Part shown: positions 1 through 8,364 of the stretch, piece after piece
How the letters are laid out: each line of letters starts with the position of its first letter
Position numbering within the stretch: position 1 is the stretch's first letter
Origin: Burkholderiales bacterium
GTDB lineage: Bacteria; Pseudomonadota; Gammaproteobacteria; Burkholderiales; Usitatibacteraceae
Direction: 5' to 3'
Assembly: GCA_014378085.1 (NCBI GenBank)
Contig: JACMOJ010000528.1
Location: forward strand, 1 to 32,098
Length of the DNA stretch: 32,098 nt
Made by a program: the position numbers and the translations under genes
Notes under the pieces: model-generated
Told to the model about the DNA's origin: nothing
Database searches by the model: none
The model's input: only the letters and a program-made list of their open reading frames with translations

Positions 1-686
1 AAGCGCAAAAAAATGACGGCCAGATTCTTGCAAGTTCGGGGCAGATGCAAGGCGGCGAGGAAGACGCAGCGAGACAGTATGAACGTATACGGCGAAGCGA
101 GTCTGACGAAGCCAACAACGCAGATGCTTCGAAATTGCAAGAAGATGTCTTTTGGTTTGGCGGCGGCATGGACTTAACACCCTTCTACGGCTTTGAAGAA
201 GACTGTGTGCACTTTCATCAGGTCAACAAGGATGCGCTCGACAAACTCAAGCCGGAGTATTTTCCCCGCTACAAAAAATGGTGTGATGAATATTTTTGGC
301 TCAAACATCGCAACGAGCCACGTGGCATCGGCGGCGTGTTCTTTGATGATTTTCACTACGGCGGTTTTGACCACGCCTTTGCGCTTCAACAGGCGGTGGG
401 CAACGCTTTCAATGATGCCTACGCTCCGATCGTTGAGCGGCGCAAAGACACCCCCTACGGTCAACGCGAACGTGATTGGCAGCTTTATCGACGTGGCCGC
501 TACGTCGAATTTAATCTGGTCTGGGACCGCGGCACACACTTTGGTTTGCAGTCAGGCGGTCGCACGGAATCCATCTTGGCCTCCATGCCGCCCCATGCCA
601 CATGGCGCTACAACTGGGCACCAGATGCCGGCACGCCGGAAGCTGAGCTGCTGGAGAAATATGTAAATGGGCGGGAGTGGGTTTAG
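1..686 (+). CDS. hemF: Oxygen-dependent coproporphyrinogen III oxidase, C-terminal part (5' end outside the window)
   Basis: HemF catalyses the O2-dependent oxidative decarboxylation of coproporphyrinogen III to protoporphyrinogen IX in heme synthesis, as a cytoplasmic dimer. The reading frame is open from base 3, so the gene starts upstream of the window. Family blocks are clear: [77 protein letters not shown] and a terminal REWV. The first codons read AQKNDG. In HemF this stretch normally runs almost directly into the WWFGGG block, but here about 40 extra codons follow, encoded by an inverted-repeat element (25-143), before DVFWFGGG resumes. The frame stays open through it. All C-terminal conserved blocks seen are intact, so the gene is probably functional with an enlarged surface loop. 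Identification is certain; the effect of the insertion is inferred. Confidence 0.95.
   Translation, partial: AQKNDGQILASSGQMQGGEEDAARQYERIRRSESDEANNADASKLQEDVFWFGGGMDLTPFYGFEEDCVHFHQVNKDALDKLKPEYFPRYKKWCDEYFWLKHRNEPRGIGGVFFDDFHYGGFDHAFALQQAVGNAFNDAYAPIVERRKDTPYGQRERDWQLYRRGRYVEFNLVWDRGTHFGLQSGGRTESILASMPPHATWRYNWAPDAGTPEAELLEKYVNGREWV
25..143. repeat. Small inverted-repeat element inserted in frame within hemF
   Basis: The 24-base ends at 25-48 and 120-143 are imperfect inverted repeats, 19 of 24 matching, with the shared outer core ttcttgcaa / ttgcaagaa. A small inverted pair (gtat 77-80, atac 87-90) sits near the centre. The element coincides with the extra residues in HemF. It has no coding capacity of its own and resembles a MITE-like or dispersed non-autonomous repeat. 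A similarly organised element lies at about 11101-11270. Confidence 0.7.
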
Positions 687-712
687 TGCGTGCGGCGCTG
701 CCGGTCGCACTA
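684..712 (+). terminator. Possible stem-loop at the end of hemF
   Basis: A 7-bp inverted pair, tagtgcg (684-690) and cgcacta (706-712), encloses a smaller GGC-GCT-GCC hairpin and includes the hemF stop codon. No T-run follows, so it is not a textbook intrinsic terminator. It may be a factor-dependent end or chance. Confidence 0.25.
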
Positions 713-822
713 GGTATACAAGTTCTTACCTTCGCAAAACCGAGTCGATTCCATGGATATCTTGAAGTCTAAAATTGGCCGGACTTTGGGCTACTAACCA
801 CGACGGGATCCAGAGTTGACCC

Positions 823-1359
823 ATGAGGATATTTGACTTCTTAATCTCTCTCTTCGAAGCGGCAGCACCAAGACCAAGGAGATTCTGGCTCTTCTACGCT
901 GGTCCCGAAAACTACTTGTGCTCGATTGGGCTCCGAGATTTGACTGGGGAGGTATTCTGGAGTTGCGAACAGAAAACGAGAACGGGCGACTTAATTCTGC
1001 TGTATCGAAAGTCTATAAATCAGCGAGCAGCAAAGGGCTTGGCCGCAGAGTTTCACATGCCATTAAACGTGGCCAAACAATTGAAGGGGAGCAAGGTTGG
1101 AAAGGACTTTCCTTCGATCTGGATGGAGACCACGGACGCCAAAAGAATGCGGGACTGGGGGTGGCGCCATGGATGCACAGTGAAAGAAGTTCAGCGAATC
1201 GATCCGCCGCTGTTGCTCGATGATTTGAAGGCAGACAAGCGATTACTGAAGTGGGAGGGCCTACGCTCGAATTTCCAAGCCACCGGGCGCAGTGCTCTTA
1301 AGATTCCTCAGGACTCTTGGGAGGTAATAATGAGCTTGATCTCAGGGCCGGAGAGGTAG
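823..1359 (+). CDS. EVE/PUA-like domain protein, 178 aa
   Basis: The protein fits the EVE fold, a PUA-like module related to readers of modified nucleobases. FWLFYAGPENY (residues 21-31) gives the opening beta strand with aromatic residues. TRTGDLILLYRKS (52-64) is the conserved G-D strand. IWMETTDAKRMRDWGW follows, and LRSNFQATGRSALKIPQDSWEVI (147-169) is the typical C-terminal R-x-x-F-x-G-(x)n-P-x-x-x-W pattern. There is no nuclease, helicase or methylase partner next to it. It stands alone between hemF and the mrp operon, with non-coding sequence of 136 and 194 bases on either side, which suggests acquired DNA. The ribosome-binding site is weak. The fold assignment is from motif recognition; ligand and role are unknown. 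Confidence 0.6.
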   Translation: MRIFDFLISLFEAAAPRPRRFWLFYAGPENYLCSIGLRDLTGEVFWSCEQKTRTGDLILLYRKSINQRAAKGLAAEFHMPLNVAKQLKGSKVGKDFPSIWMETTDAKRMRDWGWRHGCTVKEVQRIDPPLLLDDLKADKRLLKWEGLRSNFQATGRSALKIPQDSWEVIMSLISGPER

Positions 1360-1553
1360 CGTGTTTCACCAAATTGGCAATCCAAACTCTGTCGCTTCAT
1401 AAAATTGAAATCTATGTGGCACAGAGCAACACCACAGAGCCCAACTTCCAAAACCGATGGAGTCAGCTAATCCTCCAACACCGGACGTTTCCAATGAACC
1501 TTGGTACGGTTACGGGGGCAGGTCACAGCCGTTAGAGGCAAATTGCCATGCTT

Positions 1554-1907
1554 CTAAAACCTCGGCCGAGTAGCAGCTTCGGTGGTCGATTCTGGTGGCG
1601 TAGGCGGGCGGCCATTGCCCCGCTTGATAGCAGCACGCATCAGCATATGCGCCGACACTGGCGCGGTAATAAAGATAAACAACGTAATCAGTAATTCGTG
1701 AACACTGACACCGCGACTCGACGTACTAAAAAACAGTATTGAGGCAAGTAGCGTACAACCGACCCCCAACGTCGATGCTTTGGTGGGGCCATGAATGCGT
1801 TTGTAGAAATCACCCATCTTCGCGAGGCCAAATGAGCCCACCAGCGCAAATGCTGCGCTGAGCAGCACGAGGATCGCCAAAACAATATCGATCCACAACG
1901 GCATCAT
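1554..1907 (-). CDS. mrpG: Mrp cation/proton antiporter subunit G
   Basis: This 117-residue membrane protein is the last gene of the Mrp (Mnh/Pha-type) operon and a small structural subunit of the multi-subunit Na+(K+)/H+ antiporter. Three hydrophobic segments are visible. The family pattern LVGSFGLAKMGDFYKRIHGPTKASTLG lies at about residues 22-48, followed by a membrane segment with THE typical small-subunit layout LLITLFIFITAPVSAHMLMRAA. The C-terminal tail (about residues 97-117) is polar and proline-rich. The start ATG-ATG pair at 1907/1904 overlaps the mrpF TGA, so translation is coupled. Length is normal for the family. Confidence 0.92.
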   Translation of the reverse strand: MMPLWIDIVLAILVLLSAAFALVGSFGLAKMGDFYKRIHGPTKASTLGVGCTLLASILFFSTSSRGVSVHELLITLFIFITAPVSAHMLMRAAIKRGNGRPPTPPESTTEAATRPRF

Positions 1908-2215
1908 TGAAAAATGTCTCCGCGATCGAGAAACTTGGCCACCACCACCGTGCCAATAAAGCCCAGCATGGCAATTACGAGCGCGACTTCAAAGAACACT
2001 TTCGACGCCGTAACAATTCCCAACAGTAACGTCATGGCAAGTGTGTTGATGTAGGCGGTGTCGAGGGCGAGAATTCTGTCGGTCGTACTCGGGCCACGAA
2101 TCAACCGGTAAAGATTTAACAGCAGCGCGATGGCAAAACCTGCTATTGCAAATGGCACTGCATATTGGGAGAAAGTTCCCAAATGCGCAGACGTGTTAAA
2201 CACGGTCGCCATCAT
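1904..2215 (-). CDS. mrpF: Mrp cation/proton antiporter subunit F
   Basis: This 103-residue hydrophobic subunit of the Mrp antiporter has three predicted membrane helices and the characteristic LYRLIRGPSTTDRILALD motif (around residues 35-52), where GPS-x-x-DRI-x-x-D is diagnostic for MrpF/MnhF. Its start overlaps the mrpE stop by four bases and its stop overlaps the mrpG start. It probably contributes to complex assembly and the ion path, as known for the family; no separate enzymatic role is expected. Confidence 0.92.
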   Translation of the reverse strand: MMATVFNTSAHLGTFSQYAVPFAIAGFAIALLLNLYRLIRGPSTTDRILALDTAYINTLAMTLLLGIVTASKVFFEVALVIAMLGFIGTVVVAKFLDRGDIFQ

Positions 2216-2697
2216 TCGAAAATTTCCTTCAACGGCAGCTCATAGCGCGCCTTGATGTCGCGAGTGAGTTGCGCTTTATCCGTCACATGCAACGCATGTA
2301 CGAGCAGATACTGACCGTCTTCTGAAAAGTCGACCGACAACGTGCCAGGCGTCATGGTGATAATGCCGGCAAGCGCGGTTTTGGCGTACCGATCGGTAAC
2401 GTCAAGCGGTATCCAAACGAAGTCAGGTTGAATGTTGTCTTCGCGGCCAAGAATCAGAAGAGCGACGACGAGATTCGATTTCAAAATGTCAAACAACACA
2501 ATCACACTCAGCACCACAACCGTCAGCAGTTGTTTTGGGTAAGTTGCGGCGACGGTAAAACGTGATGTCCATAACGGAATGAGGATTGCCAGCACGGCAC
2601 CCAACAGCAAGTGCGCTAACTGTAGCGTGTTGATTAGCACGAGCCACACCGCCAGTAATACCAAGCTCGTTCGGGGTTGCGGTAGCCAGCGCTTCAT
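2212..2697 (-). CDS. mrpE: Mrp cation/proton antiporter subunit E
   Basis: This 161-residue subunit matches MrpE/MnhE. Two or three N-terminal membrane helices (LVLLAVWLVLINTLQLAHLLLGAVLAILIPLW) are followed by a soluble C-terminal domain containing the family pattern FVWIPLDVTDRYAKTALAGIITMTPGTLSVD. In the family the T-M-T-P-G-T segment is almost invariant. It ends with the DITYLLVH-like strand (GQYLLVHALHV). The four-base overlap with mrpD upstream indicates translational coupling. MrpE is needed for stability or full activity of the complex in studied bacteria. Confidence 0.93.
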   Translation of the reverse strand: MKRWLPQPRTSLVLLAVWLVLINTLQLAHLLLGAVLAILIPLWTSRFTVAATYPKQLLTVVVLSVIVLFDILKSNLVVALLILGREDNIQPDFVWIPLDVTDRYAKTALAGIITMTPGTLSVDFSEDGQYLLVHALHVTDKAQLTRDIKARYELPLKEIFE

Positions 2698-4259
2698 TTG
2701 GGCGCTCCAGGTGTTTTAATTTGTTGATTCACTGGTTTATGTTGTGGCAGCTTACCCAGCACGTTGCTGATAGTCGCCTGTGGTCGCCGCAATTCCACCG
2801 CTGCCTGGTCGGTATAGCGTTGGATGGGCGCGGCAAATACCGTGAGGCTTACTAACACTGCCGCCATCGCCACGCTCGGAATCAAGTAAGCGGGCGAGAG
2901 CACCGCCGCATCGCGTTTCCAGAAAAGACGGCTCCCCATCCTTGCATAAGCCACAATTGACAGCAGCCCCCCACCGAGGATCGTAAACCACAGCCAGCCC
3001 TGCCACGGATGACTGACAGAACCCGCCAGAATGCTCGCCTTGCCGATGAACCCGGCCATTGGCGGGAAACCAGCAAGGGCGACCGCGCCCAGAAAAAATA
3101 GCGCGCCGGTCCAAGCCCACGCGGTGCCGGGCACGTCCTCCGTCGTGGCGAGTCGAGGGCCAGTCTCATTGATCGCGGCGGCATTGAGAAACAGCAAAGC
3201 GGTCGCAAGCGTTGAGCCAATCAAATAGAACAGCGCGCCGGATAGCGCCTTCATGTCTCCCATGGCGACGGCCGTCACCAGCATGCCTGCCGACGCTACT
3301 ACCGACCAACCAATGAGCGAGCGCACATCCCGGGCTGCCAAGGCACCAGCGGCTGCCATCAATATCGTTACCGGCGCGATGATTAACAACGCTTGGCTCA
3401 TGTGCTGATTAATCAACCCGCCTTCCGGGAAAATCAACGTCATGGTGCGGATGATGGCGACTACACCAACCTTGGTCATCAACGCAAACAAGGCCGCAAC
3501 CGGCAGCACCGCCGCACGGTAGGTATTCGTCAACCAGAAATTGAGTGGTAGCAACGCCGCCTTGATACCAAACACTACTAGCAGCAGGAAGCCCGCTGCA
3601 GCGACCAACGCTTGGGAGTAAGCGGGGATGACGCTAATACGCTGTGATAGATCTGCCATGTTTAGCGTACCCGTTACACCATAGAGTAGCGCCACCGCGA
3701 TCAGAAATATTGCCGAGCCAACAAGATTAATCACTACGTAGTGGCTCGCGGCATTGGTGCGTTGCCGGTCACTATGCTGCAGCAACATGCCGTAGCTCGC
3801 CGCGAGCAGCACTTCAAAAAACACAAACAGGTTGAACAAATCCACCGTCAGAAACGCGCCGTTTAGCCCCGCCAATTGCAGCAAAAACAGCGGCGTAAAA
3901 AACGTTCCCGTTGCCACCGACACGTTATCAGTTGGTTTGGCGTTGGGTTTGGCACCAGTGGCGGCAAACACCACGGCACCCACAAACGCCGTAAGCATGA
4001 GCATGATGGCGGTGAGTTTGTCGACCACCAACGCGATACCGTAAGGCGCTTTCCAATTGCCGAGCAGATAGACAAACTGTTCGCCGGCGGAGGTCCGTGT
4101 CACCGCGATGACAGCGACGCCGAGCAACAACACGATTGCGACCCACGCCACCCCGCGCTGCAGCCGGACTCGCATCTCGCCAACTGTCAAGCACAGCGCT
4201 GAGGCGAGCAGCGCAATGGCAATCGGCAACACCGGCAGATGTTTGAGGATAAATTCCAT
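2694..4259 (-). CDS. mrpD: Mrp cation/proton antiporter subunit D (NuoN/NuoM-like)
   Basis: This 521-residue polytopic membrane protein belongs to the proton-translocating NADH-dehydrogenase-like family (proton_antipo_M) and is one of the two large ion-pumping subunits of Mrp. Visible family segments are FFTPLFLLQLAGLNGAFLTVDLFNLFVFFEVLLAASYGML, where the VDLFNLFVFFE glutamate is conserved, then VFGIKAALLPLNFWLTNTY with a conserved membrane lysine, and FALMTKVGVVAIIRT with a second lysine. The ATG at 4259 overlaps the mrpC TGA by one base; a GTG one codon upstream (4262) is an alternative start. Its 3' end overlaps mrpE by four bases. Length is normal. Confidence 0.95.
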   Translation of the reverse strand: MEFILKHLPVLPIAIALLASALCLTVGEMRVRLQRGVAWVAIVLLLGVAVIAVTRTSAGEQFVYLLGNWKAPYGIALVVDKLTAIMLMLTAFVGAVVFAATGAKPNAKPTDNVSVATGTFFTPLFLLQLAGLNGAFLTVDLFNLFVFFEVLLAASYGMLLQHSDRQRTNAASHYVVINLVGSAIFLIAVALLYGVTGTLNMADLSQRISVIPAYSQALVAAAGFLLLVVFGIKAALLPLNFWLTNTYRAAVLPVAALFALMTKVGVVAIIRTMTLIFPEGGLINQHMSQALLIIAPVTILMAAAGALAARDVRSLIGWSVVASAGMLVTAVAMGDMKALSGALFYLIGSTLATALLFLNAAAINETGPRLATTEDVPGTAWAWTGALFFLGAVALAGFPPMAGFIGKASILAGSVSHPWQGWLWFTILGGGLLSIVAYARMGSRLFWKRDAAVLSPAYLIPSVAMAAVLVSLTVFAAPIQRYTDQAAVELRRPQATISNVLGKLPQHKPVNQQIKTPGAPK

Positions 4260-4606
4260 CACGGCGATTGGTCGCCGTCGACGTGGTCGTTACCATTTTC
4301 AGCATACGCGCGTACGCCGATGGCGAGCAACATGGCGGTCATCGCAAATGAAATCACGATAGCTGTTAACACTAGCGCTTGCGGCAGTGGATCGGCGTAG
4401 TAGGCCAGCGTCTGCGGCAACGAACCCGCGATGATCGGCGGCTTTCCCACTGTGAGGCGTCCCATAAAGAAGATAAACAGGTTCACCGCGTAGGAAACGA
4501 GCGTCAACCCCAGCACCACGTCAAATAGTCGCGCGCGCAACAGCAGATAGATGCCACACGACATCAACACGCCAACACCAATGGCGGCGAGTAGCGCGAG
4601 ACTCAT
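4259..4606 (-). CDS. mrpC: Mrp cation/proton antiporter subunit C (NuoK-like)
   Basis: This 115-residue subunit is homologous to NuoK. Three membrane helices are visible: an N-terminal LLAAIGVGVLMSCGIYLLLRARLFDVVLGLTLVSYAVNLFIFFMG block, then the DPLPQALVLTAIVISFAMTAMLLAIGVRAY block. The DPLPQALVLTAIVI segment is almost universally conserved in MrpC/MnhC. The start forms an ATGA overlap with the end of mrpA, and its stop overlaps the mrpD start. The C-terminal tail (ENGNDHVDGDQSP) is short and acidic. Confidence 0.94.
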   Translation of the reverse strand: MSLALLAAIGVGVLMSCGIYLLLRARLFDVVLGLTLVSYAVNLFIFFMGRLTVGKPPIIAGSLPQTLAYYADPLPQALVLTAIVISFAMTAMLLAIGVRAYAENGNDHVDGDQSP

Positions 4607-7461
4607 GCAGACCCCTCGCCAGAAACTGCCGCGTCAAGGCGGCTGTTTGATCGCATGCGGTCCCCAAGCTTCCCCAACGTGGCAAGTGCAAGCATCGTTC
4701 CACCGATCACCGTGAGAAACACACCGAGATCGAAGAACATCGCAGAGGCAACCGGCACGGCGCCAATCGCGGGGAAACTAAAATACTTGAACGTGCTGGT
4801 CAAAAACGAAAAGCCAATTAGTGCGCTACCAAGCCCGGTCACACCAGCAAACAACAAGCCCCACCCGATCCAGATCGAATAACGTAACCGCGCTTGCGCT
4901 TCCGCTGTTTGTTGCCCAACCGCCACGTAGTGAACAATCAGCGCGATCGCAAACACCAGTCCGGCAATAAAACCACCGCCCGGCTGGTTGTGACCCCGCA
5001 GATAGAAGTAGATCGACACCATTACTGCAATGGGCATCAACAACGATGAAATGGTGCTCAACAACAAGGAAGGACGGACGTTTCCGGACACTTTTGCCCC
5101 AAACTGTCCGTTAGATGGCGTGTTTGGCAAACGGAAGTCGCGCAGCAGCAACGCAACAATCAAGCCGGCCATCCCCAACACGGCGATCTCGCCCAGCGTA
5201 TCAAATCCACGATAGTCAACGATGATGACGTTAACCGCATTGGCACCGCCGCCTTCGCTCAGCGTGGTCTGCAAGAAATATGGAGAAATGGAGTTGAACG
5301 GACGTTGCAGCACTTGATACACAATCCACGTCACACCAACACCGGCGAAACCCGCTAACGCCGCATCGCGTCGTCGCACACTGCGGACTTCGGATTTGCC
5401 CGACTTGGGCAGGAAGTTGAGCGCCAGCAGCATCAAAGTAATGGTGACCACTTCAACCAATAGCTGCGTGAGCGCAAGATCGGGCGCAGAAAAATAAACA
5501 AACGCGAATGCCACCACCAAACCCGTCATACCAAGAAAAATGAGCGCCGTCAGTCGTTGTTGATGATTGATCACCGCAAAAATCGCGGCGGTCATGCCGA
5601 TTAATGCCACCGTGATCACCACCGGATTCGCGACCTCGCTTCCGACCAGAACCCCAGCCGGGGTTGCGGTAGAAGGAAAGATGACGATGGCCGCCACAAC
5701 CACTGCCACACAAGTCGCCACGATCAGCCACAGATAGCGTTGCAGACTGCCGTTCTGCGTCCGTCGGGTCAGCGCAGAAGCGAGTGACGTGAGATTCTCA
5801 ATCAATACATCAAACAGAATTTTGGCGTCGCCGGGCAATTTCACGATGGTGTGCAGGTTGATCTTTTTTTGCAACAACACGTACAGACCAACACCGCCTG
5901 CCAGCGCACTGATGCTCATCACCAGCGGCAAATTAAAGCCGTGCCATATGGATAACGTGTAGACAGGCAGTGGTGCGTTTAAGGTGGCCTGTGCCGCAAC
6001 CGCCAGCAGTGGGCCTACGATAACCTGTGGGAATATTCCTACAACGACACACAACACAACAAGGATTTCAACCGGCACTCGCATAAAACGCGGCGGCTCG
6101 TGCGGCGTTTTGCTCACGGCATCTGGCCCAAACACGGGCTCGCCGTTAAAAAACACGTCGTGAATAAAGCGCATCGAATAGGCGACCGCTGCGATACCCG
6201 CGATTACCGCGGCAATCGGGGTCGCAATCGCAATCAAGCGGTGGCTATCGACCGACACCGCTTCGACAAAAAACATTTCTTTGGATAAAAACCCATTCAG
6301 TAACGGTACACCGGCCATCGCGGCACTCGCCACCATGGCCAGCGTTGCGGTGACAGGCATGTACTTCCACAGCCCATTCAGATGTCGCATATCGCGCGAG
6401 CCCGTTTCGTGATCGATGATACCGGCTGCCATAAACAAAGACGCCTTAAACACGGCATGGTTGATGATGTGAAATACACCCGCCACCACCGCCAAGGGTG
6501 TATCTAGGCCAAACAACAGCGTGATGAGCCCGAGATGAGAAATCGTTGAATAGGCGAGCAGGCCTTTCAGGTCATGCTGAAAGATCGCCACCGTGGCACC
6601 CATCAACAGTGTGGCAATGCCCGCTGTCGAAACGATCCAGAACCACAGATCGTTATCTCCCAGCGCTGGATAAAGGCGCGCCAGTAGAAACACGCCCGCC
6701 TTGACCATGGTGGCGGAGTGCAGATAGACCGACACCGGCGTCGGGGCCGCCATCGCACGCGGAAGCCAAAAGTGAAATGGAAACTGCGCGCTTTTGGTAA
6801 ACGCACCAAGCAATACCAGCAGCAGAATCGGCAGAAACAGCGGGCTTTTTTGCAAAACCGCTTTGCTCGCTAGCACCGTGTCGAGGTCATAACTTCCGAC
6901 CACTTTGCCAATGAGCAGCACACCGGCGAGCAGCGCCAGCCCCCCTAAACCAGTCACGGTGAGCGCCATCCGCGCGCCCTGTCGTGCGTCCTCCCGGTGT
7001 CGCCAGAAACCAATCAACAAAAACGACGTCAGGCTAGTGAGTTCCCAGAACACCACCAGCAAGATCAAGTTGTCGGCGAGAACCACACCTAACATCGCAC
7101 CCATAAACAGCAGCAGATACGAGAAAAAACGCGGTGAAGAATCTGCCGGGGAAAGATAGTAAGCGCTGTACAACACGACGAGCGCGCCGATACCCAGTAT
7201 CAGCAGGCCAAACAGCAGCGCAAGGCCATCCAGCCGCAGCCCAAAAGAGACACCAAGAGAAGGCAACCAATCGACGCGCCAACGCACGACGTCGCCACCA
7301 AACACCGTGTTCGCCGCTAACAGCAGCAGTACACACGCCCCAAGCGTGAACGCTCCGGCCAGCAAGCCAGCCAGCTTGCGTTGCTCGGTAGCCACAAACA
7401 GCAACGCCAACGCGCCGAGGAACGGCAGCGCAAGTATCCACATGATGGCGTTAGGGAACAT
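4603..7461 (-). CDS. mrpA: Mrp cation/proton antiporter subunit A fused to subunit B
   Basis: At 952 residues this is the large subunit of the Na+/H+ antiporter, and it includes MrpB at its C terminus, an arrangement common in Proteobacteria, so no separate mrpB exists. The N-terminal 500 or so residues are NuoL-like: DNLILLVVFWELTSLTSFLLIGFW, FTKSAQFPFHFWLPRAMAAPTPVSVYLHSATMVKAGVFLLAR and HDLKGLLAYSTISHLGLI. The middle carries FSAPDLALTQLLVEVVTITLMLLAL, typical of the MrpA C-terminal NuoJ-like part. The last 150 or so residues carry the MrpB signature RGHNQPGGGFIAGLVFAIALI. It starts the operon, and only 53 bases separate it from the upstream ecsC-like gene, so the promoter may lie further up. 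No regulator is adjacent. Confidence 0.95.
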   Translation of the reverse strand: MFPNAIMWILALPFLGALALLFVATEQRKLAGLLAGAFTLGACVLLLLAANTVFGGDVVRWRVDWLPSLGVSFGLRLDGLALLFGLLILGIGALVVLYSAYYLSPADSSPRFFSYLLLFMGAMLGVVLADNLILLVVFWELTSLTSFLLIGFWRHREDARQGARMALTVTGLGGLALLAGVLLIGKVVGSYDLDTVLASKAVLQKSPLFLPILLLVLLGAFTKSAQFPFHFWLPRAMAAPTPVSVYLHSATMVKAGVFLLARLYPALGDNDLWFWIVSTAGIATLLMGATVAIFQHDLKGLLAYSTISHLGLITLLFGLDTPLAVVAGVFHIINHAVFKASLFMAAGIIDHETGSRDMRHLNGLWKYMPVTATLAMVASAAMAGVPLLNGFLSKEMFFVEAVSVDSHRLIAIATPIAAVIAGIAAVAYSMRFIHDVFFNGEPVFGPDAVSKTPHEPPRFMRVPVEILVVLCVVVGIFPQVIVGPLLAVAAQATLNAPLPVYTLSIWHGFNLPLVMSISALAGGVGLYVLLQKKINLHTIVKLPGDAKILFDVLIENLTSLASALTRRTQNGSLQRYLWLIVATCVAVVVAAIVIFPSTATPAGVLVGSEVANPVVITVALIGMTAAIFAVINHQQRLTALIFLGMTGLVVAFAFVYFSAPDLALTQLLVEVVTITLMLLALNFLPKSGKSEVRSVRRRDAALAGFAGVGVTWIVYQVLQRPFNSISPYFLQTTLSEGGGANAVNVIIVDYRGFDTLGEIAVLGMAGLIVALLLRDFRLPNTPSNGQFGAKVSGNVRPSLLLSTISSLLMPIAVMVSIYFYLRGHNQPGGGFIAGLVFAIALIVHYVAVGQQTAEAQARLRYSIWIGWGLLFAGVTGLGSALIGFSFLTSTFKYFSFPAIGAVPVASAMFFDLGVFLTVIGGTMLALATLGKLGDRMRSNSRLDAAVSGEGSA

Positions 7462-7514
7462 GGTGTCGGCGGATTTATCTGATCGAGCGTATCGAACAAA
7501 TCACGCGAATTTGA

Positions 7515-8303
7515 CTAAATGTCCAAATAGGCTAGTCTCACAGGCTCGACACCATGAATTTTTTCCAGCCGTCTGACAATAAAGTGCCCGCGCGCCATGT
7601 TCTGGAAATGTTCGATGAACAACGTATTGATGAGAGCCCCGGAGGCCGCGCCGATAATGGGAATCGCCTGCGCCGCCGCTTTCTCTGACACGACAATCCC
7701 GAAGCGAGAAGCGATCAGGGACGTCAGGCGAACCAACGCTGGTGCCCCTGTTTTGCTCATACCCTTTTCCGCCAAAAACTTGGTCGCTTCGGACACTGCG
7801 CCGGCCATCGCCACCCGCGCCGCAAAGTAGCCCGACTCCGCTGCGTCGTCACTCGCCGCTCGTCCGCCCATGGCGAACACCGCCAAGCAAGCCAATCGCG
7901 TTTCGATATGCTGGATGTTCTCGCCCTCGCTCTTGGCAATATCAGCCACCGAACGAAGCATGATGGTGGTCGAGATCGGCAGCTCAATACCCAAGGCAAG
8001 CAGACCAAACGCGCCGCCTACCGCGCCGGAGGTTGCCGCCGCAAATTTATGGGCACGATCACGGGAAAGGTTACTCTTACGGGAGGCCTCACGACCGATG
8101 GATGTGACCGCAACATCGAGCGCCTTCATCATGGCGGCCTCTGACGCTTTTTGCACTTTCGACTGGAACCGCGTGGGCAACATTGCCATACCTCGCTCCA
8201 GCGGCGCGCCCAGCATGGATGTCAAACGTGAGGCTAAGCCGGGGTTCTCCAGCAATGCTTTGGCACGTTTCAGCTCTGCAAGTTCTGCTTTTGATATTGG
8301 CAT
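7515..8303 (-). CDS. EcsC family protein
   Basis: This 262-residue protein matches the EcsC family (first named from the Bacillus ecs locus), whose biochemical role is not established. Recognisable features are the Ala/Gly-rich core FAAATSGAVGGAFGLLALGIELPISTTIMLRSVADIAKSEGE (about residues 86-128), a helix HIETRLACLAVFAMGG, and the C-terminal AIPIIGAASGALINTLFIEHFQNMARGHFIVRRLEKIHG, where the P-x-I-G-A-x-x-G-A-x-x-N pattern is typical. The Gly/Ala-rich stretches may associate with membranes. It lies directly upstream of mrpA on the same strand, 53 bases away, and could share a transcript. No signal peptide is visible. Function unknown. Confidence 0.85.
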   Translation of the reverse strand: MPISKAELAELKRAKALLENPGLASRLTSMLGAPLERGMAMLPTRFQSKVQKASEAAMMKALDVAVTSIGREASRKSNLSRDRAHKFAAATSGAVGGAFGLLALGIELPISTTIMLRSVADIAKSEGENIQHIETRLACLAVFAMGGRAASDDAAESGYFAARVAMAGAVSEATKFLAEKGMSKTGAPALVRLTSLIASRFGIVVSEKAAAQAIPIIGAASGALINTLFIEHFQNMARGHFIVRRLEKIHGVEPVRLAYLDI

Positions 8304-8364
8304 GAGATGAGTTTATCGCTGAACAGATTGTGAGAACCGCTAACCATGCGCATGATGTACTAAT

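Noticed and set aside
1317..1535. 72-codon ORF after the EVE gene
   Set aside because: Overlaps the EVE gene end in another frame and shows no family motif or ribosome-binding site.
4603..7461. Missing mrpB suggesting a broken antiporter operon
   Set aside because: The MrpB signature (GHNQPGGGFIAGL) is present at the C terminus of the fused MrpA.
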